Notes: a model not told the origin generated them from the sequence alone. Positions 50,895 through 60,460 are shown, numbered from the stretch's first letter. The stretch: 64,000 nucleotides of DNA from Engelhardtia mirabilis (GCA_007751255.1 CP036296.1:1426001-1490000), one strand, 5' to 3'. Translations and numbers: made by a program.

Positions 50895-53243
50895 TCAACC
50901 GTCGTTGCCGTCGTCCTGGCCCAGGGGGCGGCGGCCGTCGGCGCTGCGGGTGGCGGGTCCCACGCGGTCGAAGGGCGCCGGCAGCAGCTTGTCGTTCGGC
51001 AGCACGTCGAGGGCCGCCTGGACACGGTGGGCGAGGTCCACGCGCTCCGCGCGGTTGGCGCGGTAGCGCAGGGCCTGGGCGGTGGCCACGCCCGAGAGGT
51101 TGAGGCCATCGAGGGCATCCGCCGCCTGGGGCCGGCGCGCGAACGAGGCCTCGATCTCGGCCACCGCCGGCTCGAGCCTCCCCAGCTCCATCAAGACGCG
51201 GGCGCGACCGGCCAGGGCCATGGCCGCGTAGTGGTCCGCGCTCTCGAGGTTGTCGGGGTTGTTGGCCACCGACTGGTCGTAGTAGTCGATCGCGCGCGAG
51301 TAGGCGGCCAGGGCCTCTTCGCGCTCACCGGACCGGCGGTGGAACTCGGCCGCCGTCAGCGAAGCGAAGCCCGCGTACCAGGGCGTGTTGGGCGAGGCGT
51401 ACTCGGAGGCGAGCATGGCCTGGTAGGCCGGCTCGAGGCCGCGGTAGCCGAGTTGATAGAGCACCTGCGCGCGCTTGCGACCGTGCAGGTCCCAGGAGTC
51501 GGGATAGCGCATCAGGCCCTCGTCGAGGGCCGCCCAGGCGCGATCCACCGCGCCGAGGGTGCGCAGGAAGTCCACGTGCTTGACCACCGACGCCTCGGTG
51601 CCGAGGGGGTGACGATTGATCACCGAGTAGGCGGCGTGGACGTCGGTCAGCCACTCGCGGGGCCAGTCGTTGCCCGCGGCCACGGCCTCGGTGATCGCCT
51701 CGCGCCGCGCCTCGGCGAAGATCGAGAGCACCGAGATCGCGCTCCAATCCGCCTGGCCGGGCGGCATCTCGCCCACGGCGGCGTCGGCGCGCGTGCGCGC
51801 CTGGGCGATGTCGCCCAGGAAGAAGGCGGCGATGGCCACGGTGGCGTCCACGCGCCAACCGGTGGCGCCCAGCTGCTCGGCCTCGAGCGCGGCGCGCCGC
51901 GCGTCCTCGAGCAGGAGCTGCTGGTAGCTGCGCACGACGCCCCCGCCGTTGCCGAGCACCGCCGCGGCCTGGGGATCGACGGCCAGGGCCAGGGAGGCCT
52001 CCGCCAACTCGAGCTTCAAGGCCGGATCGGTGGGCTGGGCCTTGGCCGCCGCGCCGCCGTACTCGAGGCGCGAGACCACCTGGACGCGATCGCGACGCTC
52101 CATCGGCGCCTCGGCCCCCTCCAGGGCGCGGGTCCAACTGTCGACGTCCAACGACTCGGAGCGCGTGGCGAGCCCGCGGTAGACCGCCGACAGGGACTTG
52201 GCCCAGGGCGTGTGCGCGTCCTGCCGCTCGAGGGCGGCCAACAGCGCCTCGCGGTCGTCGGCCGGCATCGGCACCCGCAGGGCCTCGGCGATCAGGTCCG
52301 CCGCCTTGGGGTTCGAGGTCTGCACCAGGGCCTCGCGGGCCAGGTCCGCGAGCTCCGGATCGAGCCCGTAGATCGCCAGTCGCAACAGGTCGATGGGCGC
52401 GTCGCCCCCGGCCTCGGTCGCTCGACGCAGGAGCGCCCGCCGCAGGTCCGCGTTCCCGTCGACGTAAGCGCGCTCGACCATCTCCATGTCGTCCGACGCG
52501 CGGCTGGTGACCCGATCGAGCAGCGGCCGATCGTTGCCCGTGTCCGGATAGGGCTCGCGCGTGCGCGTGGCGATGCCCTCGCGGATCGTGTCGAACACCG
52601 AGGCCGTGTCGAGGGCGTAGTACACGTCGTAGACCTCGTCGCCCTCCAGCTCGATCATGATGTGCCGCGGCGACACGCGCACGTCGTCGAGGAAGCGGTC
52701 GTACAGCTCGGGCTCGTTGAGGATGTGCTCGCCGCAGGTGACCGTGCCGAAGCGCGGGCAGGGGATGCGCCGGCCCTGCTCGTCGTAGTCCCGCGGCGTG
52801 TGCCGGTAGACCGAGGCGATCACGCACACGTAGGGCTCGTAGAGCGAGGCCACCTCGGGCTGGCGGTAGCGCACGCCGGCGTAGTGCTCGCTGGCGATCT
52901 CGCCGTCCATGTTGACGCAGGCCAGAATCGGCTTGCCGGTCGCGAGGGACACGGCGATGGCGTCGTCGAAGGTCCGCTCCCATGGGATCAGGCAGGGCTT
53001 GGCCCAGTCCTCGGCCGTGGGCGCGGCCCACATCTGCTCCCGCTCGAGTCCCTGGTTGCGGCGGTCGCCGACCGTCGGCGCCTGCGTCGCAGCGGGGGTT
53101 GCTCCCTGCTCCGTCTCGGCGGGCGCACCGAGCGGGTCCTGGTCGGTGGCGGAGGGAGCCAGCTGGGCGCGCGCCGGCAGCAGCGTGACCAGCCCGGCGA
53201 GGGCCAGCGTCGCAAGGGTGGGGGAGGCGGCAGTGATTCGCAT
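50895..53243 (-). CDS. Secreted thioredoxin-fold/TPR-like protein
   Basis: The product is 782 aa with a signal peptide (LATLALAGLVTLLPARAQ). Residues about 80-210 resemble a thioredoxin-like domain: WERTFDDAIAVSLATGKPILACVN and ASLYEPYVCVIASVYR. It has no CxxC motif where the redox site is expected. The remainder is helical: HEAT-like repeats (about 260-340) and tetratricopeptide-like repeats (about 600-730; EEALAAYSRAIDYYDQSVANNPDN). The protein probably acts as a periplasmic binding or assembly platform rather than an oxidoreductase. It is divergent from the BatD-like gene, and a similar pairing of TPR and Bat proteins is known in aerotolerance clusters. Confidence 0.75.
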   Translation of the reverse strand: MRITAASPTLATLALAGLVTLLPARAQLAPSATDQDPLGAPAETEQGATPAATQAPTVGDRRNQGLEREQMWAAPTAEDWAKPCLIPWERTFDDAIAVSLATGKPILACVNMDGEIASEHYAGVRYRQPEVASLYEPYVCVIASVYRHTPRDYDEQGRRIPCPRFGTVTCGEHILNEPELYDRFLDDVRVSPRHIMIELEGDEVYDVYYALDTASVFDTIREGIATRTREPYPDTGNDRPLLDRVTSRASDDMEMVERAYVDGNADLRRALLRRATEAGGDAPIDLLRLAIYGLDPELADLAREALVQTSNPKAADLIAEALRVPMPADDREALLAALERQDAHTPWAKSLSAVYRGLATRSESLDVDSWTRALEGAEAPMERRDRVQVVSRLEYGGAAAKAQPTDPALKLELAEASLALAVDPQAAAVLGNGGGVVRSYQQLLLEDARRAALEAEQLGATGWRVDATVAIAAFFLGDIAQARTRADAAVGEMPPGQADWSAISVLSIFAEARREAITEAVAAGNDWPREWLTDVHAAYSVINRHPLGTEASVVKHVDFLRTLGAVDRAWAALDEGLMRYPDSWDLHGRKRAQVLYQLGYRGLEPAYQAMLASEYASPNTPWYAGFASLTAAEFHRRSGEREEALAAYSRAIDYYDQSVANNPDNLESADHYAAMALAGRARVLMELGRLEPAVAEIEASFARRPQAADALDGLNLSGVATAQALRYRANRAERVDLAHRVQAALDVLPNDKLLPAPFDRVGPATRSADGRRPLGQDDGNDG

Positions 53244-53548
53244 GGTCGGACTCGGAAGGGGTCGGGATCGGGGCCGCGCTAGCCTAGCCGGATCGGTTGT
53301 CGCGATCCTCGGCTGGTGGACCCGGCCCGGTCCAAGGGGGCGACCCCGGGGGTCGCCACTCGCTCGGGGCGCGGCCCGTGCGAAGATCGTGCCCGGTCGC
53401 CGACCTGGCTCGCCTCTTGCAACCGGTCAGCGGCGCCCTCGGTTCTCGTAGGATCCGCGCCCGCTGGCGCAAGCTCCGGCTGCCCAGCCCGCCGGGAAAC
53501 ACCGTCCCCCTCGCCGTTCACCTGTCCCCCCACGTCGGATTCCCTTCC
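53244..53548. other. Divergent intergenic region before the BatD-like gene
   Basis: About 305 bp between the TPR and BatD-like genes. TAGGCT (53281-53286, minus strand) could serve the leftward gene. A TTGCAA at 53417 and TAGGAT at 53449 exist on the plus strand, but their 26-bp spacing is too long for one promoter. No RNA gene is seen. Confidence 0.3.
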
Positions 53549-55009
53549 GTGCCCGTGACGTCGGTCCTCATCGCGGCGCTCTGCTTTGCGCCGGTGGCGC
53601 CGATCGCCGCGGCTCAGATCGATGCCGCGGACGCGGCGTCGGTGACCCTGTCGGTCCCGAGCCGGCCGCTCTGGGTGGGCGAGCTGGTCGAGTTGAACGT
53701 GGTCCTGGACCTGGACGTGGCGTTCTTCGAGACCTGGTCCGTGCCCCTGGTGCAGCGCGAGTTGGACCTCCAGGTGTTGCTCGGAGCGCCCTGGTTCGAG
53801 GGCATCGAGGGCCTGCTGGTCCCGCTCGACGGTGAACTCGGCGGCAGTGGGCCGAGCCTGGCCCTGGGCGGCAGCGTCGTGCGGGCCGACCGGTCGCAGG
53901 ACCGCGAAGTGGACGGGCGCCTGCGGCGCTCGGTGACCGTCGCGCGGCACTTCCGCGCGGAGGGCGCCGGCGCGGTCGACTTGACCGGGCCGATCCTGCG
54001 CTTCGCCTACGCCACCGAGTTCGGCGAGAGCTTCCTGGGCGGTCGCCAGCCCCTCGATCACTTCGAGGCCTTCGCCCAGGCGCAGGCGGCCACGCTCGCG
54101 GTCCGCGACCTGCCCGAGCAGGGTCGGCCGCCGTCGTTCATCGGCGTCCTGGGTGATCTGACCGTGCAAGCTGGTGCGAGCCCGCGGGACCTGACCCTGG
54201 GCGAGAAGTTGGAGCTGCGCCTGACCCTTGGCGGCGCGGACCTCGGGGGCTTCACTTCGCCCCCTCATCTGCCCTCCTCCGCCGGCCTGCGCGCGAGCGA
54301 TGGCACGCTCACCCGCGGCGCGACGCAGGTCGAAGTGGTCTACACCATCGAGCCCCTGCGCGAAGGGGCCCTCGACCTGGCGGTTCCGCAGGTCAGCTCC
54401 TTCGATCCCGTGGCCGGCGTCTACCGCACCGTCGCGCTCGACCCGATCCCGATCGTCGTGCGGGCGGCTCCTGCATCCGGTACCGCGCTGGACCTCGAGT
54501 CGGGGGCTGACGAGCCCGCGAGCACCGCAGCAGGCTCTGGCGACGACTCCGACACCGTTCGCAATCCCGGCCTGCTGGGAGGCATCGCGGCCCTGGCCCT
54601 GGCAATCGCGGCCGCCGGCCTGTGGGCCCTTCGGCGCCGCGGCGCGCGGGCAATGGCGCCCACCGAGGTGCAGGTGCGCGCGCAGCGCACTCGGGAGCGG
54701 GCCCGCGCGGCGCGAGGCGAGTTGGATCGCGCACTGCAGTTGACGGAAGGCCACGCGGACCGCGACGAATCCGCCTCGGCGATGGTCGGCTCGGCCCTGA
54801 TCGAGTTCCTGGCCCGCGCCCTCGACTGCAGCGTGGCGGCCGTGGTCGGACCGGACCTGGACCTGCGCCTGCGATCAGCGGGAGTGGCGGCCGCCACGTC
54901 CGGGCGACTGGCGGCGCTGGTGGATGAGTTGGTCGCCGCCCGCTTCGGCGGTGTGGCCCGTGACGAGGCCGCGGAGCTGGCGCGGATCCTGGTCGACGAG
55001 GCCTTCTGA
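53549..55009 (+). CDS. BatD-like membrane protein
   Basis: I chose GTG 53549, which puts a signal peptide at the start (VLIAALCFAPVAPIAAAQ) and gives about 486 aa. The extracytoplasmic part has beta-rich domains with PSRPLWVGELVELNVVLDL and LGEKLELRLTLGGADLG, as in BatD. One membrane helix lies at about 341-361 (LLGGIAALALAIAAAGLWAL), followed by a helical cytoplasmic tail (to 486). BatD proteins usually occur with MoxR, DUF58 and BatA/B genes in stress or aerotolerance clusters. Those genes are missing here, so this is a stand-alone member or a distant relative. Confidence 0.65.
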   Translation: MPVTSVLIAALCFAPVAPIAAAQIDAADAASVTLSVPSRPLWVGELVELNVVLDLDVAFFETWSVPLVQRELDLQVLLGAPWFEGIEGLLVPLDGELGGSGPSLALGGSVVRADRSQDREVDGRLRRSVTVARHFRAEGAGAVDLTGPILRFAYATEFGESFLGGRQPLDHFEAFAQAQAATLAVRDLPEQGRPPSFIGVLGDLTVQAGASPRDLTLGEKLELRLTLGGADLGGFTSPPHLPSSAGLRASDGTLTRGATQVEVVYTIEPLREGALDLAVPQVSSFDPVAGVYRTVALDPIPIVVRAAPASGTALDLESGADEPASTAAGSGDDSDTVRNPGLLGGIAALALAIAAAGLWALRRRGARAMAPTEVQVRAQRTRERARAARGELDRALQLTEGHADRDESASAMVGSALIEFLARALDCSVAAVVGPDLDLRLRSAGVAAATSGRLAALVDELVAARFGGVARDEAAELARILVDEAF

Positions 55010-55020
55010 GCACGGGCGGC

Positions 55021-56109
55021 TCAGGGCCTGCCGTCGCGCATCCAGCAGGCCACGAACAGGAACTGCGGCACCCAGTGGGTCACGGCCTCGAAGCCCTCGC
55101 TCCACAGCTCGGGCCGCGCGACGATTCCGGCCAGGCGCCGATCGAAGTCCGCGGCGGCGGCCCCGTCGCCCCGAGCGGCCAGGGCGCCCAGGGCCCACAG
55201 GCGCGTGACCTCGAGGCCCAAGGGATGCACGTTGGCCGTCGTCAGTCGCTCGGGGATCGGAATCGGTGAGCCGACCTCGAAGGGGATCGGTGCCAGGCCC
55301 GCGGGGCTCAGCTCCTCGACCAGGACCTGCAGGCTGGGCAGCCACAGGAAGTCGTAGTCCGAGTAGTCGGTGTGGGCCGCCACCGCGGACCGTTGCGGCA
55401 GGATGCGTTCGACGCGCTGGGCCTCGAGTCGCGTGGCGGCGTCGGCGCAAGTGGGGCCGGCCAAGCGCAGCTGGATCCACGTGAACAGCCAGGACTGGTA
55501 GTAGCCCACGAACGGTCGACCGCCGAGCACCTGGGGGTCGCGGGTGGGGTTCTCGGGGAAGGGGCGGTGCTCGAGCCAGTCGAGCAGCTCCGCCTCGAGT
55601 CGCGCGCGCAGCTCGCCCAGGGCCGCACGGTTCGCCGACCCGTGGCGTTCGAGCTCGGCCAAGAGGCGCAGCAGCCAGGCGCGATCGTAGGGGTCGGTCG
55701 CGCGCAGCCGCGGATCGACCTGCTCCAAGTAGCCGAGCTCGCGGGCCAGGGCCGTCGGCGTCAGCTTCGCCGCGAGCTCGACGGACAGCTCCTCGTCGCC
55801 GGTGGTGCGCGCGATGACCAGCAGGGACCAGTGGGCGAAGACGCAGGAATGCCAGTCGTAGGAGCCGTCGAACAGGGATGGGACCGCTCCCTGCGCCGTG
55901 GCCAGGCGCCGGACGAAGCTCATCGACGGCGTGGGCTTGGCGATCCCTGTCCGCATCAGATCGCGCAGCCGCAGGACGAGCTCGTCCCGGTCGACTGGCG
56001 GCGCGGCGTCCCGGCGCGGGTCGCCCTCGTCCCCTGCACCAAGCGAGCCGAAATGCGGCGTCAACGCGGGCAGGGCGGCGAGCAACAGCAGGGCAGCGAG
56101 GGATGCCAT
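55021..56109 (-). CDS. DUF2891 family protein, exported
   Basis: The product is 362 aa with a short N-terminal hydrophobic segment (LAALLLLAALPAL), so it is likely exported or membrane-tethered. The DUF2891 core is visible: VPSLFDGSYDWHSCVFAHW (about 77-95), ELGYLEQVDPRLRATDPYDRAWLLRLLAEL, and AHTDYSDYDFLWLPSLQVLVEELSP. The protein is rich in helices and Trp/His, which recalls glycan-active alpha-barrel enzymes, but no activity is proven. It follows the methyltransferase on the same strand with a 50-bp gap and may be co-transcribed. Confidence 0.85.
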   Translation of the reverse strand: MASLAALLLLAALPALTPHFGSLGAGDEGDPRRDAAPPVDRDELVLRLRDLMRTGIAKPTPSMSFVRRLATAQGAVPSLFDGSYDWHSCVFAHWSLLVIARTTGDEELSVELAAKLTPTALARELGYLEQVDPRLRATDPYDRAWLLRLLAELERHGSANRAALGELRARLEAELLDWLEHRPFPENPTRDPQVLGGRPFVGYYQSWLFTWIQLRLAGPTCADAATRLEAQRVERILPQRSAVAAHTDYSDYDFLWLPSLQVLVEELSPAGLAPIPFEVGSPIPIPERLTTANVHPLGLEVTRLWALGALAARGDGAAAADFDRRLAGIVARPELWSEGFEAVTHWVPQFLFVACWMRDGRP

Positions 56110-56159
56110 CGCCGGGCATCCGCGCCGGCTGGCCGACTATTGCCGAATCGGCGCCGGAC

Positions 56160-57383
56160 TCAGACCTCGGTGGGATGGGGGCGGTACAGGACCTCCGCCT
56201 GCACGAGGGCCAGGGTGGCGGCGCGGGCCTCGGCCTCCGCGAAGTCCTCGCGCACCAATGCCTGTACCAGGTCCAACCCGAGGAAGGGCACCGGGGTCTC
56301 GGTCACCAGGGCCACGGCTCGCGCGGCCGGACCCGGCCCCAGGCGCAGGGGCTCGCCCCGCCGCACGCGAACGCTACAGGACTCGGTGCGTGAGGCTCCC
56401 CGCAGGAAGCGGCGCTCCGACTCGAAGCTCGCCTCGGGACTGACGCACAGGATCGCGCTGTCGAGCTCCCCCGCGGTCAGCGGCGCGCGCGGCGCGTTGC
56501 CCGCCCGCGCCGCGAGGAGCTCCAGTCGCGGTCGCCAGGTGAGCTCGTCGACGAGCTTCCACTGCTGCCGCACGGGCCGCTCCAGCGCCCGGTCGCGCGA
56601 GGCGCCCGGGGGCAGGACCTCGCGCAGGTCCCAGTCCCGCGGCTCGGTCCAGCGCACGAAGTCGAGCCCGGCCCCGGTGACGAGCTCCAGCACCCCGTCG
56701 ACGTCGTAGCTGGTCTCGTTCACGTTCAAGTAGCGGTCGACGAACTCGACGTCGGCAATCTCCGCCAGGTCGGCCCAGGGACCGGCGAACAGGGGTCCGC
56801 TTTCCATGTCGCGCACCAGGCGCCGGCCGACTTCCAGGCGCTCCTCGAGGGGGCGGTCGCGCGGAACCAGGGCGTCGATGGCGCGCACCAGGCGGTACAG
56901 GGCTTCGCGACCCTTGGTGCCGTACACCATCAGGCTCAGCACCCCATGGGGCGCCAGCACCCCGGCCAGGTGCGCGAGGCCCCGGGCGGGATCGGACAGG
57001 TGGTGCACGACGCCGGACGAGTAGATGACGTCGAAGCCGCCCTCGGGCACGGTCAGACCGTCCAAGGTCATCAGGTCGACCTTCTCGATCGACACGTTGT
57101 TCAGACCGCGACTGGCCGCCGAATGGGAGGCGGCTTCGAGGGAGCGATCGCACAGATCGATGCCGGTGAACTGGACGTCGCTCTGGAGCACGGCCGCGCC
57201 GATCAGCCCGACTCCACAGCCGCAGCCGGCGTCGAGAGCTCGGATCGGGCCCGCCGCCGGGCGAGCGCGGGAGACCGTGGCGAGCAGCGTGCGGGCATCG
57301 GTCCCCTGCCGAACCAGGGGCGGGCCGGCCGGGTACGGGAAGCGCTGGTATTGCTCTCGTACGGCGGCGGTGACGGCATCCAT
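56160..57383 (-). CDS. Class I SAM-dependent methyltransferase with C-terminal extension
   Basis: The product is 407 aa. The N-terminal REQYQRFPYPAGPP precedes a Rossmann core: IRALDAGCGCGVGLIG (about 47-62), FTGIDLCDRSLEAA and GGFDVIYSSGVVHHLSDP. After about residue 230 an extra domain of 170 residues follows, with no motif I can name. The REQYxxxPYP start is typical of methyltransferases that act on proteins or secondary metabolites, but the substrate is unknown. It lies between a DUF6259 gene (separated by a strong hairpin) and DUF2891. Confidence 0.85.
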   Translation of the reverse strand: MDAVTAAVREQYQRFPYPAGPPLVRQGTDARTLLATVSRARPAAGPIRALDAGCGCGVGLIGAAVLQSDVQFTGIDLCDRSLEAASHSAASRGLNNVSIEKVDLMTLDGLTVPEGGFDVIYSSGVVHHLSDPARGLAHLAGVLAPHGVLSLMVYGTKGREALYRLVRAIDALVPRDRPLEERLEVGRRLVRDMESGPLFAGPWADLAEIADVEFVDRYLNVNETSYDVDGVLELVTGAGLDFVRWTEPRDWDLREVLPPGASRDRALERPVRQQWKLVDELTWRPRLELLAARAGNAPRAPLTAGELDSAILCVSPEASFESERRFLRGASRTESCSVRVRRGEPLRLGPGPAARAVALVTETPVPFLGLDLVQALVREDFAEAEARAATLALVQAEVLYRPHPTEV

Positions 57384-57470
57384 GGGGTGCTCATCGACCC
57401 CAGGCCGGAGGGGCTTGGGCGCGAGGCCGAGCGATGCCCGGGATCGGGATGGCGGCAGCCTGGAACGAAG

Positions 57471-57509
57471 TCGGGGCCCGACCGCGATCTGAACGCGGGC
57501 GGGCCCCGA
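57471..57509 (-). terminator. Terminator hairpin after DUF6259-B
   Basis: Arms of 16 bp (57471-57486 and 57494-57509) pair with one mismatch around a 7-nt loop. On the minus strand the stem is followed by CTTCGTTCC. It sits 40 bp after the DUF6259-B stop. Confidence 0.6.
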
Positions 57510-57549
57510 AGGCCTTGTGGTGTTGCGGATCGGAACCGCGGATCAGGGC

Positions 57550-60450
57550 TCAGTCGTCATCGTCCCCCCAGCCCCCGCCGTCGTCATCGTCATCACCATC
57601 GCCGCAGCCGCCGCCCTGGCCCTCGCCCTGGATCAGCAGGTAGCGACCCTGGAGGCTGCCGAGGGTGACCTCGATCGACGCAGGACCCGCGGTCAGATCC
57701 AGGGGCTCGGCGAGCTCGACGATCTCACCGGTACCGGCCAGGACCTCGCGCACGGTGTAGACGGCCGGCGCCAGGTCGTAGTCGTCCGGATCGATGGTGA
57801 CGTGGATGGTCTGCGGCCCGGGCGTCGTGCCCAGCTCCCACAGGGGCAAGCCGAAGTTGGGCTCGAACAGGGGATCGGCGGCGTCCGTCCAGTTGGTCAA
57901 CAGGATCCCGATCGGGCCGTCGGGCCCGGGCGTTCCGTAGGCCGAGGCGTACACCACCGGCTGGGTCTGCTCGAGCGGGTTGAGGTCGTTGACGATCAGG
58001 AACTGCACGTAGGAGCGTCCCGAGTCGGTCTGCGGACTGCGCAGCCGCTGTCCGAAGACCGCCGTGTCACGCACCGCGTCCAGTGCCAGCAACTGCGTGT
58101 GGTCCCGCGCCAGGCCCAGGTGCTTGGCGAGGGCCGGGAAGAAGGCCGGGTTCGTGCGGATCGCGAAGGTGAAGGGCGAGACGCGCGTCGTGGCGTAGGG
58201 GGCGTGCCCCATGAACAGGTTGGCGTCGAAGATCTGGCGCGCGGAGAGCCAGATCGACGCATTGAAGATGAAGGGCGAGCTCGGCGGGATGTCGAGGCTC
58301 AAGATCGAGCTGGTGCGCTGGTAGTCGTGGTAGACCGACTGGTACAGGGGCACCACCCGGCGCACCCCGTCGAGGGTCTTGACCCCACCGTGGTAGCCGT
58401 AGGTGAACTCTACGTCGCCGATCGCCGGCTCGAACGGCGACTCGGTCTCGACGAAGTACTCCGAGTTGCCGAAGTCGTTGCGCAGGGTGCCCCGGAGGGT
58501 GTCGAGCACGGTCAGCGCGCCATCGCTGGCGTAGCGGCCGCCCCCGCGCTGGTGGAAGCCGTCTTGCTCCACCGCCTGGGAGTAGTTCAGGCGCGCCGCA
58601 CCCTGCAGGACGTCCAGGTAGATGCCCGCCGGACGACCCGCGCCGTAGGCCTCGAGCTGGGTCGCGATGTAGCGCGTGTACTCCACCGCCCAGGGAGTGC
58701 CCGCGTCGATCTGCACGGTGCCGATCACCTCGGGCAGCAGCTGCGGGTTGCAGGAGTCGATGTTGTCGCAGTGGATCTGCTGGGTGACCTTGATGTTGCC
58801 GTCGACGTCGGTCACGGCGAAGTCACCCACGAAGCGGCCTTCGAAGCCCGGAACGTCGGAGCTGAAGTAGGTCGGCTGCGTGTTGTCGTAGGTCAGGTAG
58901 TTGAAGTACGGCGCCCAGGTGATGCCCGCGGCGCCGGCCTGGGGCACGAAGTACTGCTCGAAGAAGCTGTTCGCCGGCAGCCACTCGCCCCAGTTCGCGG
59001 CGAGCGAGTTGCGCTCCCAGTTCGAGGCCTGGTAGACCACGTCGTCGGTGCCGAAGAAGGCCTGCAGCTCGAGGACGTGCTGCGCGGCGAAGATCCAGTT
59101 GCTGGGGTCGCTCTGGCGCATGCCTGTGATCGCGCAGGCGGGCGGGTCCACCGCGCAGAAGTCCTGCCCGAGGATCCCGAACAGGTCCGCGTCGAGCATC
59201 GTCTGGGAGAAGTCCGGGTTCTCGCGCATCGTGCCCTTGGACGGGCCCGGCTGGTCGAGGGCCCAGTCCTCACGGTAGAAGCGCGCCGCGTCGTACCAGT
59301 CCCCACGCAGCACCCCGACGGTGAAGGGGAACGGCGTGGCGTGGTCGATGCCGATCGAACCGTTGCCGACCGGCACGTGCTCGATCGACAGGCCCAGGTT
59401 CGGAACGGGGTCGAAGGGGTTCGGATCGATGCGGAAGCCCTTGGGGAAGCCACCGCCGTCGCGGGTGGCCCAGTAGAGCATCGCCTCGCTCGGGTCGGAC
59501 TCGTCGTAGTAGGCGAGCCACTGCATGTTCAGGGGCCCGGGATGCCGCTCGGGCGGAAGGAACTGCGAGGCGACGAACAGGTCCGAGCTGCGGATCGGAT
59601 CGTCGTAGAGGTTGCCCTGCCAGTAGGGGATCACCAGGCGCTCGCTGGCGCCGCTGGGACCCCCGACGATCTCGACGCGCGGGAAGCGCTGCATCAAGAC
59701 CTGGGACGCGAAGGGCTCGACACCGCGGATCGCGATCTCGAACTGGACGTAGGGCTCGTCCTCGGGCGCCGTCAGGCGCACATCGACGTCGAAGGCCTCG
59801 CCGTTGGGGAAGGACGGGTGGGTGACGCCGATCCACTGCAACAGGAGACCATCGTCGTCGCCACAGTGGCCGTCACCGCCGCCCCAGCCGCCGCCGCCCC
59901 AGCCGCCGCCACCTCCATCGTCGTCGTCATCGCCTCCCCAGCCACCGCCATCGTCGTCGTCATCGTCGCCGCCACCCCAGCCGCCGCCACCATCGTCGTC
60001 GTCGCCGTGGCCCCCCCAGCCGCCGTTGCCGTCGTCATCATCGTCACCGCCGTAGCCCCCATAGCCGTGGTCGTCATCGTCGTCGATCGACGAGACCACG
60101 AAGTCGAACGCGAAGCCGAGGCTGCGATCGGGCAGGGCGACGAGTTCGACACCGGGCGCGGCGGGATCGCGGAACTCGATCTCCCACAGGTGGGTGCGAA
60201 CCAGGTCGTAGGCCATGGGATCGGCCTGGTCGCCGATCGCGATCAACGAGAACCCGAGGTCCGGGTCGTCGGGGTCGAAGTGCAGGATCGCGCCCCCGTC
60301 CTCGATCGACGTGGGCAGGGGATCGCCATCACTGTTGGCCGCGGCGCTCGCGGCCAGAGCGCCGCTGGCCAAGGTGGCCGGGCCGAGAAGGGTGAAGACG
60401 GAAACGGGAGCGAGCACACGGGCAGTTCGCCCGATCCAGCAACGGGTCAT
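57550..60450 (-). CDS. Secreted DUF6259-type protein B with Asp/Trp/Gly repeats
   Basis: From ATG 60450, with GGAGGA 4 nt upstream, the product is 966 aa. A signal peptide (APVSVFTLLGPATLASGALA) is followed by a beta-rich domain that is interrupted at about residues 121-197 by an acidic Asp/Gly/Trp-rich repeat region (units like GGGWGGDDDDD and GYGGYGGDDDDD). The DUF6259 core shows GDWYDAARFYREDWAL, a YLDVLQGAARLNYS block and FVETESPFEP. The last about 20 residues (GGGCGDGDDDDDGGGWGDDDD) repeat the acidic motif, so the protein ends with it. It is a paralogue of the protein at 38425. The repeats could bind calcium or the cell surface; that is inference. Confidence 0.75.
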   Translation of the reverse strand: MTRCWIGRTARVLAPVSVFTLLGPATLASGALAASAAANSDGDPLPTSIEDGGAILHFDPDDPDLGFSLIAIGDQADPMAYDLVRTHLWEIEFRDPAAPGVELVALPDRSLGFAFDFVVSSIDDDDDHGYGGYGGDDDDDGNGGWGGHGDDDDGGGGWGGGDDDDDDGGGWGGDDDDDGGGGGWGGGGWGGGDGHCGDDDGLLLQWIGVTHPSFPNGEAFDVDVRLTAPEDEPYVQFEIAIRGVEPFASQVLMQRFPRVEIVGGPSGASERLVIPYWQGNLYDDPIRSSDLFVASQFLPPERHPGPLNMQWLAYYDESDPSEAMLYWATRDGGGFPKGFRIDPNPFDPVPNLGLSIEHVPVGNGSIGIDHATPFPFTVGVLRGDWYDAARFYREDWALDQPGPSKGTMRENPDFSQTMLDADLFGILGQDFCAVDPPACAITGMRQSDPSNWIFAAQHVLELQAFFGTDDVVYQASNWERNSLAANWGEWLPANSFFEQYFVPQAGAAGITWAPYFNYLTYDNTQPTYFSSDVPGFEGRFVGDFAVTDVDGNIKVTQQIHCDNIDSCNPQLLPEVIGTVQIDAGTPWAVEYTRYIATQLEAYGAGRPAGIYLDVLQGAARLNYSQAVEQDGFHQRGGGRYASDGALTVLDTLRGTLRNDFGNSEYFVETESPFEPAIGDVEFTYGYHGGVKTLDGVRRVVPLYQSVYHDYQRTSSILSLDIPPSSPFIFNASIWLSARQIFDANLFMGHAPYATTRVSPFTFAIRTNPAFFPALAKHLGLARDHTQLLALDAVRDTAVFGQRLRSPQTDSGRSYVQFLIVNDLNPLEQTQPVVYASAYGTPGPDGPIGILLTNWTDAADPLFEPNFGLPLWELGTTPGPQTIHVTIDPDDYDLAPAVYTVREVLAGTGEIVELAEPLDLTAGPASIEVTLGSLQGRYLLIQGEGQGGGCGDGDDDDDGGGWGDDDD
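59858..60087 (-). repeat. Low-complexity Asp/Trp/Gly-coding repeat in DUF6259-B
   Basis: The coding strand is rich in GAC/GAT and GGC/GGG/TGG codons that spell clusters of four to six Asp separated by Gly-Trp-Gly. A shorter copy of the pattern ends the gene at 57550-57612. Codon use varies between units, so selection acts on the protein rather than recent slippage alone. Confidence 0.85.
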
Positions 60451-60454
60451 AGAT

Positions 60455-60460
60455 TCCTCC
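60455..60460 (-). promoter_or_regulatory. Shine-Dalgarno GGAGGA of DUF6259-B
   Basis: On the minus strand GGAGGA ends 4 nt before the ATG at 60450. The open frame extends to 60546, so this site decides the start. Confidence 0.65.

Noticed and set aside
51027-53282. Long plus-strand open frame across the TPR protein gene
   Set aside because: Mirror frame with no domain; the minus strand has a signal peptide and repeats.
59804-60055. Ser/Pro-repeat open frame on the plus strand
   Set aside because: It is only the complement of the Asp/Trp/Gly repeat of DUF6259-B.
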